NCBI GenBank assembly: GCA_016713275.1
Contig: JADJPL010000003.1
Span: forward strand, 124,001-188,000
From: Haliscomenobacter sp.
GTDB lineage: Bacteria; Bacteroidota; Bacteroidia; Chitinophagales; Saprospiraceae
Direction: 5' to 3'
Length of the DNA: 64,000 nt
Shown here: in pieces, positions 25,102 through 34,526 of the stretch
Numbering within the stretch: the first letter of the stretch is position 1
How the letters are laid out: each line of letters begins with the position of its first letter
Made by a program: the position numbers and the translations under genes
Notes under the pieces: model-generated
The model's database searches: none
The model's input: the letters and a program-made list of their open reading frames with translations, nothing else
Told to the model about the DNA's origin: nothing

Positions 25102-25692
25102 CTATTCAAAATCGACGGTAGGCGCGTTCTGCGCGGATTCGCTGGCCTGGAACTGAGCTTGTTGCTTGAATCCGAACATGCCGGCAAACACGCTGCCAGG
25201 GAAACGGCGAACTTTCTTGTTGTATCGGGTTACCACGTCGTTGTAGCGGTCGCGCGCCACTTTGATCCGGTTTTCGGTACCTTCCAGTTGCGTTTGCAGC
25301 TCGACGAAAGCGGCGCTGGCCTTGAGTTCCGGATAATTTTCCGAAATCATAAGCAACCTGCCCAAAGATTGGGAAATGCCGGATTGCGCCTGCTCAAACG
25401 CTTGCAACTGCTCCGGGGTCACGTTCTTGGGGTCAATCGTGATGCTGGTTGCTTTGGACCTGGCTTCGACGATGGACGTCAGCGTTTTTTGCTCGAAGTT
25501 GGCAACTCCTTTTACGGTGTTGACGAGATTGGGGATCAGGTCTGCCCGGCGCTGGTAGGCTGTTTGAACCTTGCTCCACTCGTTTTCCACTTCTTCGTCC
25601 AGGTCGACGAACGCGTTGTAGTTATTGCATCCGGTACTCAGGACGATTAAACCAAGAATGATCAGCACGACCGAAATGGTTAAAGACCTCAT
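25102..25692 (-). CDS. lemA: LemA family protein
   Basis: 196 residues. An N-terminal lipobox-like segment (VLIILGLIVLSTGC) precedes the conserved LemA core: NNYNAFVDLDEEVENEWSKV, then YQRRADLIPNLVNTVKG and the ending region RYNDVVTRYNKKVRRFPG, with FGFKQQAQF. The fold is a long helical bundle anchored to the inner membrane; function is unknown. First gene of the LemA-TPM-TPM cluster, 18 bases after meaB. Confidence 0.9.
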   Translation of the reverse strand: MRSLTISVVLIILGLIVLSTGCNNYNAFVDLDEEVENEWSKVQTAYQRRADLIPNLVNTVKGVANFEQKTLTSIVEARSKATSITIDPKNVTPEQLQAFEQAQSGISQSLGRLLMISENYPELKASAAFVELQTQLEGTENRIKVARDRYNDVVTRYNKKVRRFPGSVFAGMFGFKQQAQFQASESAQNAPTVDFE

Positions 25693-25710
25693 GTTGATGA
25701 TTGTGTTTTA

Positions 25711-26808
25711 TTATTGAACAATGAAATCACGAACGGGTTCGCTTCTCTTTTTTAAAACCAACCGCGATCCAAGCGTCCCTTTGACGACGGCTTCTTCCAG
25801 CTCGGGCAACCAGGATTTGATTCCGGGATGGTCGTAGAAAAGCGCTTTGAGTTGCTCCAGGACGGTTTCGTGCATCCAGTACCGGGCCTGATGCTGGCGT
25901 TTGGCGGCAAACGAGCCATTTTGTTCGGTAAGCCCCTTATGTTCCAGGATTTTTTCCCAGATTTGAGCAATCCCCTCGCCGGCCATAGCGGAGCAAAGCT
26001 GCACGACGGGGGCCCATCCGTTTTCTTTGGGAGGAAACAGATGGAGCGCATTGCGGTATTCGGCCTGGGCCTGCTTTGCCCGGAGCAGGTTTTCTCCGTC
26101 GGATTTGTTGACGGCCAGCAGGTCGGCCATTTCCACAACGCCCCGCTTGATGCCCTGAAGTTCGTCGCCTGCTCCCGGGAGCAACAGCAACAGGAAGAAG
26201 TCCACCATAGAATGCACCGCAATCTCCGCTTGTCCTACTCCTACTGTTTCCACCAGGATGACGTCAAATCCGGCCGCTTCGCAAAGAATGATCGTTTCGC
26301 GGGTTTTTCGGGCTACCCCGCCCGAAGAATGGCCTGAAGGAGAAGGGCGGATAAACGCAGCAGGCAGGGAAGCGAGTTCGACCATCCGGGTCTTATCCCC
26401 CAGGATGCTGCCCTTGGTCAATTGGCTGGAAGGGTCGATGGCCAGAACGGCCACGCTCAGGCTTTGTTGGATCAGCATTTTGCCAAAAGCTTCGATAAAG
26501 GTGCTTTTCCCTACCCCGGGAACTCCGGTGATGCCGATGCGGATTGAGTTGCCGCTATGCGGCAAACAGCGCTCGATGATCTCCTGAGCCTGCTCCTGAT
26601 GCCTGGCATGTCTGCTTTCGATCAGGGTGATCGCCTGGCTGAGCAGCACCCGGTCGCCCCGAAGGACGCCTTCAGAAAGGGCTACTACTCCCGGACGGGC
26701 CTGGCGATGCAGATGTTTGCCCAGTTCCGGGTTCAACGGATTGGAGGGGGTGGTTCCTTCCTTCACGTGTAGTGCAGATTCGCGATGCCCTTTTTTTGAA
26801 TGCTTCAT
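25711..26808 (-). CDS. meaB: Methylmalonyl-CoA mutase-associated GTPase MeaB
   Basis: 365 residues. P-loop GVPGVGKST near 95-103, then LAIDPSSQLTKGSILGDKTR, VETVGVGQAEIAVHSMVDFF and the GTP-specificity motif AVNKSDG. These match MeaB/ArgK, the G-protein chaperone that protects and loads adenosylcobalamin-dependent methylmalonyl-CoA mutase. The mutase genes are not in the window. Located 12 bases after paaG in the same direction, so it could be co-transcribed with phenylacetate-type genes. Confidence 0.92.
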   Translation of the reverse strand: MKHSKKGHRESALHVKEGTTPSNPLNPELGKHLHRQARPGVVALSEGVLRGDRVLLSQAITLIESRHARHQEQAQEIIERCLPHSGNSIRIGITGVPGVGKSTFIEAFGKMLIQQSLSVAVLAIDPSSQLTKGSILGDKTRMVELASLPAAFIRPSPSGHSSGGVARKTRETIILCEAAGFDVILVETVGVGQAEIAVHSMVDFFLLLLLPGAGDELQGIKRGVVEMADLLAVNKSDGENLLRAKQAQAEYRNALHLFPPKENGWAPVVQLCSAMAGEGIAQIWEKILEHKGLTEQNGSFAAKRQHQARYWMHETVLEQLKALFYDHPGIKSWLPELEEAVVKGTLGSRLVLKKRSEPVRDFIVQ

Positions 26809-26820
26809 CTTTCGGCAATC

Positions 26821-27597
26821 CTATTCCCCTTTGAACACAGGAGGACGTTTTTCGAGAAATGCCTGTACGCCCTCCTGGTAGTCGGCGGTCTGGCCTGCTT
26901 CGGTTTGGAGGGTTTCTTCCAGGGCCAGTTGCTGGTCCAGGGTGTTCTCCATGCTCTGATTAAAAGCCTGTTTGGCGAGCCAAAGCCCCTTGGTGGGCAT
27001 AGCGGCCAGTTTTTGAGCTATAGCCAGGGACTTGGTGGCGAATTCGTCGTCTGGAAAAGCCTGATAGATCATTCCCATGGCCACAGCGTCCAACGCGGAG
27101 ACTTTATCCCCCAGCATGGCCAGGGCGCAGGCTCGCTGAAAGCCGATCAGGCGCGGCAGAAAAAAGGTTCCCCCGCTGTCGGGAATGAGCCCGATCTTAC
27201 TGAACGCCTGGATAAACGAGGCGGATTGAGCGGCTACGACCAGGTCGCAGGCCAGGGCAATGTTGGCGCCCGCGCCGGCGGCAACCCCGTTGACAGCGGC
27301 GACGATGGGTTTCCTCAGGTCCCGGATGCGCCGGATGATTGGGTTGTAGTGTTCTCCGAGGATAGAGGTTAATCCAATAGGTTGCGGCCCCGTAACTTCG
27401 TTGAGGTCTTGCCCGGCAGAGAACGCTTTCCCGGCGCCGGTAAGGTAAACCGCCCGAATGGCGGGATCGTCCTGGCAGGTATCCAGATGCTGTTGCAGCA
27501 GCAAAGCCATCTCCCGGTTGAAACTATTATAAACGGAAGGCCGGTTGAGGGTGAGCAGGGCGACTGCCCCTTCTTGGGAAAAGAGGACGGAGTCCAT
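26821..27597 (-). CDS. paaG: Enoyl-CoA hydratase/isomerase, PaaG-like
   Basis: 258 residues of crotonase fold. Oxyanion-hole segments are KAFSAGQDLNEV and NGVAAGAGANIALACDLVVA; the catalytic-position Asp lies in IGLIPDSGGTFFLPRLIG. The D in IPDSGGT and the lack of the second Glu favour isomerase PaaG (1,2-epoxyphenylacetyl-CoA isomerase, oxepin-CoA forming) over a simple hydratase, and the adjacent paaD supports this. The start is four bases after the paaD stop. Confidence 0.82.
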   Translation of the reverse strand: MDSVLFSQEGAVALLTLNRPSVYNSFNREMALLLQQHLDTCQDDPAIRAVYLTGAGKAFSAGQDLNEVTGPQPIGLTSILGEHYNPIIRRIRDLRKPIVAAVNGVAAGAGANIALACDLVVAAQSASFIQAFSKIGLIPDSGGTFFLPRLIGFQRACALAMLGDKVSALDAVAMGMIYQAFPDDEFATKSLAIAQKLAAMPTKGLWLAKQAFNQSMENTLDQQLALEETLQTEAGQTADYQEGVQAFLEKRPPVFKGE

Positions 27598-27600
27598 AAT

Positions 27601-28119
27601 TTAATGGCATTTAAAGTAATCAAAAGGTTCCCTGCAATCGAGGCATCGATAAAGGGCTTTGCATGCGGTGGAGCCAAATTGGCTGATCATTTCCGTATGC
27701 TGGCTTCCGCACTGGGGGCAGGGGATAAGCCGTGATTCCTGAAACAGGGCGTTTTTATCGGCTGAACTGGTTTGAGGCGGAGCGATCCCGAATTCCAGAA
27801 GTTTTTGCCTGCCCTGTTCCGTGATCCAGTCGGTTGTCCAGGCTGGCGTTAAGACCGTGGAGATCCTTACGGGTTCGATACCTCGATCCTGTAAAACCGC
27901 CCGGATATGCACTTCAATGGCGTTCATCGCCGGACAGCCGGAATAGGTGGGCGTAATAACTACCTCCACGGCGCCATCTTCGCGGATAACAACGTCGCGG
28001 AGAATGCCGAGATCCTGGATGGTTAGTACAGGTATTTCCGGATCGCAGACGTCTTCGAGGATACGGAGAATGGCTTGTTTACTTGGCGCAGAAGTTTTTT
28101 CCATCGGCTGAATATCCAT
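27601..28119 (-). CDS. paaD: Phenylacetyl-CoA epoxygenase assembly protein PaaD
   Basis: About 172 residues if started at ATG 28119; ATG 28161 and ATG 28104 are alternatives. The N-terminal MIP18-type domain (LEDVCDPEIPVLTIQDLGIL, then TPTYSGCPAMNAIE) is followed by a zinc ribbon (PCPQCGSQHTEMISQFG, then CLDCREPFDYFKCH). The zinc ribbon separates PaaD from SufT-type proteins. PaaD helps mature the PaaABCE epoxygenase of aerobic phenylacetate breakdown. No paaA, paaB or paaC is present in the window; the upstream gene is unrelated. Confidence 0.88.
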   Translation of the reverse strand: MDIQPMEKTSAPSKQAILRILEDVCDPEIPVLTIQDLGILRDVVIREDGAVEVVITPTYSGCPAMNAIEVHIRAVLQDRGIEPVRISTVLTPAWTTDWITEQGRQKLLEFGIAPPQTSSADKNALFQESRLIPCPQCGSQHTEMISQFGSTACKALYRCLDCREPFDYFKCH

Positions 28120-28171
28120 TTTGCCGGCAAAGGGTCCTTGCGCCACTTTTTGGGGCAGCAACGGGCGGGTT

Positions 28172-29506
28172 CTAATCCAGGGCTTTGACCGGATCCATGT
28201 TCCGGATCATAAGCAGGTAGGATTTGGCGAACGCCGGCAGCGAATCATAAGTTAAACTTCCTGTAGCAGCATGTAGTTTGGGGTAGGCCGCTTTATTTTC
28301 TTCCAGGATTGCCTCGATCATCCCTTTGATGCTTTTCTTGTTCAGCGCCCTGGCGCCTGGATCGTGGAGATTAAAATCCATCCCTAGCGCCCGGAAATAG
28401 TCTGGTTCGCAAATTGGGTAAAATAACTGCAGTAGTTCCCGGATGGGCTTTGGCGGAGCGTAATTGAACAGGGAGTAACCGACAATATACCCAGGAATAG
28501 CCAGCGCCGTATCGGGGTAATTGTTGTCGAGGTACCAGTCCATATGATGCAGCTCGGAGTCGATAAAGGTGACGATCCGGTCGTGGTTTACCGGAATGGT
28601 GATGCCGAAAGTGAAACTCACCTGATACATTTCCTTGAAGAACTCTTCCTTAGGCCGGGCGATGAGCTTGTCGAATTCCTTGCACAGGATCTGGTTTTTT
28701 TCGATGGTGGACTTTCCATCGTTGGAAAAATAGACCCGGTGCATCCGTTCCAGGGTTTCCATCATATACCCCTCGGGCTGCGTAAGGTAATCGAGTTTGT
28801 AGATCAGGTTGAGCAGGGAATACGCATGCCCGCCGGGAAACTGATCTTTTCGGACAGGGTCGGGTTGCATGCCGGACTTGACCCGCTCGATTTGCGATTT
28901 AATGTACGCGTATTTGACCTCTTTGTGTTCTGCCGGAACGTCCTGGATTTTGGCGTTATCGATCTGCTGAAGGATTTTGAATTCGTCCACCAGGAGGTCG
29001 TCGAGTTTGTCGGCGTTGGTCGCTACTTCCTTCAGGGCGAAGTAAAGCTTGTACGGAGAGCCGTCCAGGGTGAAGGTGTCGAAGACGATGGTCAGATTAT
29101 TCTGGGGGTCCAGGGCAAAGCGGGCGTACTTGAGCATGAAATTCTTTTCGATCAGCCGGCGCATAAACCCTACGTTAAGGGATTGGGACCGGGCGATTTT
29201 GGCTTCGCACTTGATGTTTTCCGTGGTGGCGAATCCTTCCATTTTTTTGGAACCCTGAAAGATTTCGAAGGACAATTTGCCCTCTTCAAGGGAGAAGAAC
29301 ACGTTATCCTCTTCCTCATCCCGCAGGTAATGAAAAAATTCCCGGTAGGACTCCAGGTATTTCCCTTCGTCAAACAGCCGCAGGGAGCGGTCCCAGGCTT
29401 CGTAATTGGACGGCTTTTTGTAGGAATCGCTGTATCGGCCCAACTTGACCAGGGGAATACGCGTTTGCCTGGAGGAAGATCTGAACAGCCGGTCGAAAAG
29501 TCCCAT
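28172..29506 (-). CDS. Conserved hypothetical protein
   Basis: 444 residues, soluble, with no signal peptide or membrane segment. It begins GLFDRLFRSSSRQTRIPLV. Residues 40-200 look like a compact alpha/beta domain (KYLESYREFFHYLRDEEEDN, then LSFEIFQGSKKMEGF) that loosely recalls YbjN-like or chaperone-type folds; the remainder is mixed helical with aromatic-rich segments (YIVGYSLFNYAPPKPIREL). I do not recognise the family. It heads the minus-strand run upstream of paaD. Confidence 0.7.
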   Translation of the reverse strand: MGLFDRLFRSSSRQTRIPLVKLGRYSDSYKKPSNYEAWDRSLRLFDEGKYLESYREFFHYLRDEEEDNVFFSLEEGKLSFEIFQGSKKMEGFATTENIKCEAKIARSQSLNVGFMRRLIEKNFMLKYARFALDPQNNLTIVFDTFTLDGSPYKLYFALKEVATNADKLDDLLVDEFKILQQIDNAKIQDVPAEHKEVKYAYIKSQIERVKSGMQPDPVRKDQFPGGHAYSLLNLIYKLDYLTQPEGYMMETLERMHRVYFSNDGKSTIEKNQILCKEFDKLIARPKEEFFKEMYQVSFTFGITIPVNHDRIVTFIDSELHHMDWYLDNNYPDTALAIPGYIVGYSLFNYAPPKPIRELLQLFYPICEPDYFRALGMDFNLHDPGARALNKKSIKGMIEAILEENKAAYPKLHAATGSLTYDSLPAFAKSYLLMIRNMDPVKALD

Positions 29507-29645
29507 GATCTTTTGGTGACAACGTCTTTGATAAATGGATTTCCGGGCGGTGGGAGGCCTTTTGCAGCCAACCCGATATTCCGGGTTCGAAAAATACTAT
29601 TTTTAACGGAGAATCAATAATGCATATTAAAATCAGTTACGGATA

Positions 29646-30617
29646 ATGGACTTTCGGACGCTTGTTCCGCCAGGGGCTTTTGGTTTGGAGATCGGGCATA
29701 ACACCCCTTCGCTGGTCATGGGGTCGTGTTTTGCCGAGTCGATCGGGGGGCGTATGCAGGAATTGAAATTTCCGGTCGTGGCTAATCCATTCGGGATTTT
29801 GTTCAACCCGTTATCCCTCGCCTCGGCCATCGCCCGTTTGCTGGAGGGGACTCCTTTTCAACCCGGCGAACTGGAATTTCACGATGGCCGCTGGTTGAGT
29901 TTTGCCCATCACGGGCAATTCAGCGGGGCTGACCGCGAGGAGGTGCTGGGCCGGATCAACCTGGCTTTTGCTGAAGGGAAGGCGCAAATTCAACAAGCCG
30001 GCCTGCTGATCCTCACCCTGGGCACGTCGTTTGTCTGGGAAATCAGGGGCCGGGAAGCCGTAGCCGCGAATTGCCACAAGCTTCCGGCATCGATGTTTGT
30101 CCGCCGCCGGGCGTCTCTGGAAGACCTTACCGCCGCTTTATCCGCCGCTTTGGATCAACTGATTGCTGCCCGGCCGGACATCCGGATCCTGCTTACGGTA
30201 AGCCCAATCCGCCATCTGCGCGACGGATTGATCGAAAACCAGCGCAGCAAAGCGGCATTATTGCTGGCATGCAGTATTTTAGAGGATCGAATACCCAATG
30301 TACGTTATTTTCCGGCGTATGAATTGCTAATGGACGACCTCCGGGATTACCGGTACTACGCCCGGGATATGATTCACCCCTCCGAAATGGCTCAGGATTA
30401 TATCTGGGACTATTTTTCCAGGTCCTTTTTTTCGGAGAACACCCTGCGCTTGATCCGGGAGGTTGAAAAGGTGCGTCAGGCCATGCAGCACCGCCCGCTG
30501 AGGCCCGATAGTCCGGAACATCAGGCATTCAGACAGCGGCAGCGGGAGCTTATTCTGGCTCTTGAAACCGCCTGGCCTGAGCTGGACTGGCAGATGGAAA
30601 AATCTTTTTTTTCATAG
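29646..30617 (+). CDS. GSCFA domain protein
   Basis: 323 residues. The family-naming motif appears as VMGSCFAESIG (about residues 25-35) followed by NPFGILFNPLSLA. Later motifs LLILTLGTSFVWE, LLTVSPIRHLRDG and the conserved DMIHPSEMAQDYIWDYF (catalytic-type Asp/His) are those of SGNH-hydrolase-like GSCFA proteins. It is probably an esterase or acetyl-hydrolase acting on a carbohydrate; the substrate is unproven. It diverges from the minus-strand operon at 29506. Confidence 0.9.
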   Translation: MDFRTLVPPGAFGLEIGHNTPSLVMGSCFAESIGGRMQELKFPVVANPFGILFNPLSLASAIARLLEGTPFQPGELEFHDGRWLSFAHHGQFSGADREEVLGRINLAFAEGKAQIQQAGLLILTLGTSFVWEIRGREAVAANCHKLPASMFVRRRASLEDLTAALSAALDQLIAARPDIRILLTVSPIRHLRDGLIENQRSKAALLLACSILEDRIPNVRYFPAYELLMDDLRDYRYYARDMIHPSEMAQDYIWDYFSRSFFSENTLRLIREVEKVRQAMQHRPLRPDSPEHQAFRQRQRELILALETAWPELDWQMEKSFFS

Positions 30618-30633
30618 AAAATCGAACACTAAT

Positions 30634-32080
30634 ATGAGGTCTTCTTTACGAACAAGCGCCTTGCTGACGATGGCTTGCTTCCTTTTCGTTACGGGCTTGC
30701 GAGCCCAGCATCTGGTGAAGAGCACGTTTTTGCGTACCTATGCCAAGACGGAAATTGGGGTGTTTGTCCCTATCCCCGGTTTTGTTAAATACGATGTAGA
30801 CGTGTATAAGCTGGAGTATGCTACTCCTAATGTGCAGGGAAAGCCGGACACCGCTTCCGGCCTTTTGGCTGTTCCTGTGGTCAAGAATTTGTCCTTCCCG
30901 CTCTGGTCTATCAGCACGGCACCGCCGGCTCCAGGGAGGCGGTACCTTCCCGGTTGAGCTTCGAAGCTACGATAGGGCTGGTTGGGGGCGCTCTGGGTTA
31001 TGTATCGGTGCTTCCCGATTACCTCGGATTGGGAGATTCCGATGGGTTTCACCCGTACCTGCACGCCAAAACGGAAGCTTCCGCCGCAGTGGATATGCTT
31101 CGCGCAGCCAGGCAGTTTGCGGCTTCGGCAACTATTGCACTGAATGGGCAGGTTTTCGTGTCGGGCTATTCCCAGGGTGGTCATGCGGCCATGGCCCTGC
31201 ACCGGGAATTGGAGACGAATTTGAGCGCCGAGTTTAAGGTCACCGCTTCCGCGCCCATGTCCGGGCCGTACAGCATTTCCGGAGACATGAAAAGCCGCCT
31301 GCTCAGCGAGGAAGAATATTTTTACCCGGGATACCCGCTGTATACCATGCTTTCCTACAACCTGGCGTATGGCGTGTACGACAGCCTGGCTCCAAATTCA
31401 TCCGCGCGCCCTATCTGTCTATTGCGCAGGCGTTCTATTCCGGCGAGGAAACCCGGATCGACTCCATCCATGCCCGCATGGCGCGCGCGTTAATCCTGGA
31501 AAAAGGAAAGGTAGTCCCCAAGTATATTTTTCCGGACACGTTGCTTGCGGCGATTGCCTCCAACCCCGCGCATCCGGTCAATGCCGCCCTGTCGGATAAC
31601 GATGTGTACAAATGGGCGCCCAAGGCGCCCACCCGCTTGTTCTATTGCCGTGCCGACGATCAGGTCGTATACACCAACAGCGTCCTCGCTGATTCGGTCA
31701 TGCGTTCCCCGGGCTCGGTGGATATCCAGTCTGCGGACCTGAATCCGAACTTCGACCATGGGCAGTGCATCCAGCCAGCGTTGTTGTCGACGATTCTTTT
31801 CTTCAGCTTCTACCAAACGACGCCTACCGGAACCGAGGACGGACTTCCCGAACTTCCTGTATACATGTACCCCAACCCGGCATCCGGATCGTTTACCCTT
31901 GAGGGATTGCCTCCCCAAAGCAGGGTGCATCTGACCGATCTCTCCGGGCGATTGCTCCGAAGGATACCGGCCGGAGAAGGCGCCCAGGCCATTTCTTTAT
32001 CCGGCCTGAACCGGGGGATGTATCTGGTGCGCGTGCTGTCGAGCGCGGGCGTTTGGACGGGCAAACTGGTCGTCGAATAA
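30634..32080 (+). CDS. Secreted alpha/beta hydrolase with T9SS tail, two frameshifts
   Basis: Starts at ATG 30634 with a signal peptide (MACFLFVTGLRAQH). The hydrolase core reads, after restoring frame near 30900, LVYQHGTAGSREAVPSRLSF, then LPDYLGLGDSDG and the nucleophile elbow VFVSGYSQGGHAAMAL. A second frame change near 31395 restores KFIRAPYLSIAQAFYSGEE. The end has the acid/His region (DNDVYKWAPKAPTRLFYCRADDQVV, NFDHGQCIQP) and a T9SS tail (VYMYPNPASGSFTLEGLP, ending GMYLVRVLSSAG). Both lesions look like single lost bases. A secreted lipase- or esterase-type enzyme is likely. Confidence 0.75.
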
Positions 32081-32085
32081 CCGGG

Positions 32086-33261
32086 TTAAACCAAGCGCCG
32101 GACCATGGAGTCCGGAGTCAGTTTAAGGTCCGCCTCCAGGTTGAGCAGGAGCAAGCCCGGTTTCTTGCCGGGTTCGATGCTGCCCAGGCTGTCGTCAAAA
32201 CCGAGTGCCCGGGCGCCGTTCAGCGTAGCCCATTGCAGAAGCGTCTCGAAAGGAACGTACGATTGGTATCGGGCGATGGTTTTCATTTCCTCGAGGATGG
32301 AAAGCTGCCAGTTGGACGTTAAGCTGTCTGTACCTATCGTCACCACGGCGCCGGTATCCAGAAAATGCTGGTAATAGGGTAGGGCGTTTTCGATATACAG
32401 GTTGGCATTGGGACAGGTTGCCCAGAACACCTGCGTGTTCCAGTCCTGGGCTGCGCGAATGTCCTCCGGTTGCGTAGTCGTGTTATGGACGAACAACACC
32501 CGGGTATCCGGGCGCATATGCTCCAGGGCATAGTGGATGGAGCTTTTTTGAGTCGGAACAAAATGATCCAGTGGGAAGCCAAACCTCTGGTAGAAATCGA
32601 GAAAGCCTCCGGATTTAGACCGGAAGAGCTCGTTTTCCAGGGGCGTTTCCTGGTTGTGGATGCTCACGGTTTGCCCGGGAGCGTTCGCTTGGTTTATCCG
32701 GCGGAATAACTCCGGAGAAACCGTATACGGCGCATGGGGGACGCAGCTTTTTCGGTTGCCCTTCCGGTCGCTTTGCCCTTTAAAGACCTCGAAATAGCGG
32801 GCAAACGTGCTTTCCGCCAAATCGTTCTGCAAAAAATCGAACATCTCGACAAAGGTGTAATACAGGATGGGGCTATTGTCTTTGTGCCGGGCGGTATCCA
32901 GTTTGTTCGAAATATCGCCCACCGCCATAATACCGGCTTCGTACATGTCGCGCCCGGCCTGGTCGATGGCGTCGAGGATCACTTCCATGGGGAAGTCCCG
33001 GTAGGCGACTACGCTGTACAGGAAGGGCAGCAGGGTAGTGCCGGTTGGCACAAGGCCTTTCATGTGGGAAAGTTCCAGGTGGCAGTGGGTGTTGACAAAC
33101 CCGGGGATGATCGCGCCCCGGTAGGTTTCGAGGCTGGCCGGGTCGTGGTCGTCTCTGGAAGTAATTTCCAGAATCAGGCCCTGGTCGTCGGTGATAATGA
33201 CGCCTTCCGGTACCGGCGCGGCACTAACGGGGAATACGGTATCGGCGGTAATCTTGCGCAT
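32086..33261 (-). CDS. Amidohydrolase family protein (deaminase-like)
   Basis: 391 residues. Metal-binding motif PGFVNTHCHLELSH near residue 55, then PHAPYTVSPELF, HNQETPLEN, a conserved FVHNT, and TIGTDSLTSN with the catalytic Asp. The order matches the ATZ/TRZ and aminodeoxyfutalosine-deaminase branch of the amidohydrolase superfamily. HCHLELS in particular resembles futalosine-pathway deaminases of menaquinone synthesis, but no mqn gene is nearby, so the substrate is left open. It is convergent with the hydrolase gene at 32080, five bases apart. Confidence 0.8.
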   Translation of the reverse strand: MRKITADTVFPVSAAPVPEGVIITDDQGLILEITSRDDHDPASLETYRGAIIPGFVNTHCHLELSHMKGLVPTGTTLLPFLYSVVAYRDFPMEVILDAIDQAGRDMYEAGIMAVGDISNKLDTARHKDNSPILYYTFVEMFDFLQNDLAESTFARYFEVFKGQSDRKGNRKSCVPHAPYTVSPELFRRINQANAPGQTVSIHNQETPLENELFRSKSGGFLDFYQRFGFPLDHFVPTQKSSIHYALEHMRPDTRVLFVHNTTTQPEDIRAAQDWNTQVFWATCPNANLYIENALPYYQHFLDTGAVVTIGTDSLTSNWQLSILEEMKTIARYQSYVPFETLLQWATLNGARALGFDDSLGSIEPGKKPGLLLLNLEADLKLTPDSMVRRLV

Positions 33262-33284
33262 AAGACAGCGTTTGGGTTAACGAT

Positions 33285-34390
33285 TCAGACGGTGGTCCAG
33301 GGGGCAACGATCAGCCCGGTTTTTACCCTGGGTTCAAACCAGGTGGATTTTGGCGGCATCACGGCCCCTGCCCGGACGAGGGCGAAAAAGTCGTCCGACG
33401 GTACGGGGTACAGGCAAAAGGCTGCTTTGCCTTCGTGTTTCTCCATGGTTTTTTTCAATGCGGCTACGCCTCCCGGGCCTTCGATATACAAGATGTTGGG
33501 ATCGTTGCGCACGTTGGCGATGTGCAAAATAGGCCCTAAAAGGTAGGTGTTGAGCAGTTCCACGTCGAGCAACACGCCGTTTTCCGGCAAGCCTTCGAGC
33601 AATTCCGGCTTCCAGTGCAGGATGTATTCGCCTGAAGGAAGCAGCAGCAAAAATTCGTGCTTTCCCTCCTGTCTCTGCCCTTCCTGGCAGGGGTTTACGG
33701 AGCAATAAGTGCGCACTTCCTCCAGGAAACGCTCGCCGGCAAGGCCGTTCAAGTGCGTAATCACCCGGTTAAAATTGTGGATCTCCAGGTCGGCAGCATC
33801 AAAAAAGCGCATAACAACCGGGAGAAAGGCTTTTCCGGACGCTCCTCATGGAGGGCGGCGGCAGCGGAGCAGCGATGATGCCCATCGGCAATGAACACCT
33901 CCGGGACGTTATCGTGGAAAAGCGCCTGAATTTTCCGGATCGTTTTTTCGCCGGAAATGGAATAGATCCGGTGCGTAGTTTGTTCTGAAGGGAAATAGAA
34001 CTCCCGGGCGGGAGGCTGACTGCCGGAGAATGCATCCATCCACGTTTGAACCGGGCGGGAAACGGGATAGGTGCACAGAACGGGTTTGATCATGGCCTGT
34101 TGCTCCAGGAAAAGCGATTTCTGGAGATCCTCCTTGGCGTGGATGGTTTGCTCGTGTTTTTTTATACGCCCTTCGCGGTATTCGGAAATATCCACCGAAG
34201 CGATAAGGCCGCGGAAAGTGCGCCCGGGGCGGACGATTTCATAAAAAAACAAGGCTTCCTCGTCCAGCGGTTGGAAATACCCTTGTTCGAAAAGCGCAGG
34301 GAAGACTTCTTTACAATCCGCGAAAAAAGTTTCGGGAGCGGGGATCCGGTCCGTTACAGGTAGAAAAGCCTTGAAAGGGTGCAGGAGCAT
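33285..34390 (-). CDS. DUF1015 family protein, frameshifted
   Basis: Starts at ATG 34390 (MLLHPFKAFLPVTDRIP). Recognised family motifs are FYEIVRPGRTFRGLIASVDI, YREGRIKKHEQT, TYPVSRPVQTWMDAF and VFIADGHHRCSAAAALHEER. The frame changes near 33810 and continues as MRFFDAADLEIHNFNRVI through LLDVELLNTYLLGPIL to the stop at 33285. The combined length of about 370 codons fits DUF1015 (HTH-domain and serine-linked family of unknown function). One lost or gained base explains the break. Confidence 0.8.
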
Positions 34391-34526
34391 GACAAAGCAA
34401 TTTATGCGTGGACCGCTTCGGCAGGGAAAGGTAAGGATTTTTTTTGAGCCCCGGCTTAGGCGCTTCTGAAAAACCAGGAATGCGTTATCTTCGCCACGTG
34501 GCTGAACGCAGGAAAATAACCGAACG

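Noticed and set aside
28544..29620. Plus-strand frame of 358 codons
   Set aside because: Antisense to the conserved hypothetical gene at 28172; composition and lack of a start context point to a shadow.
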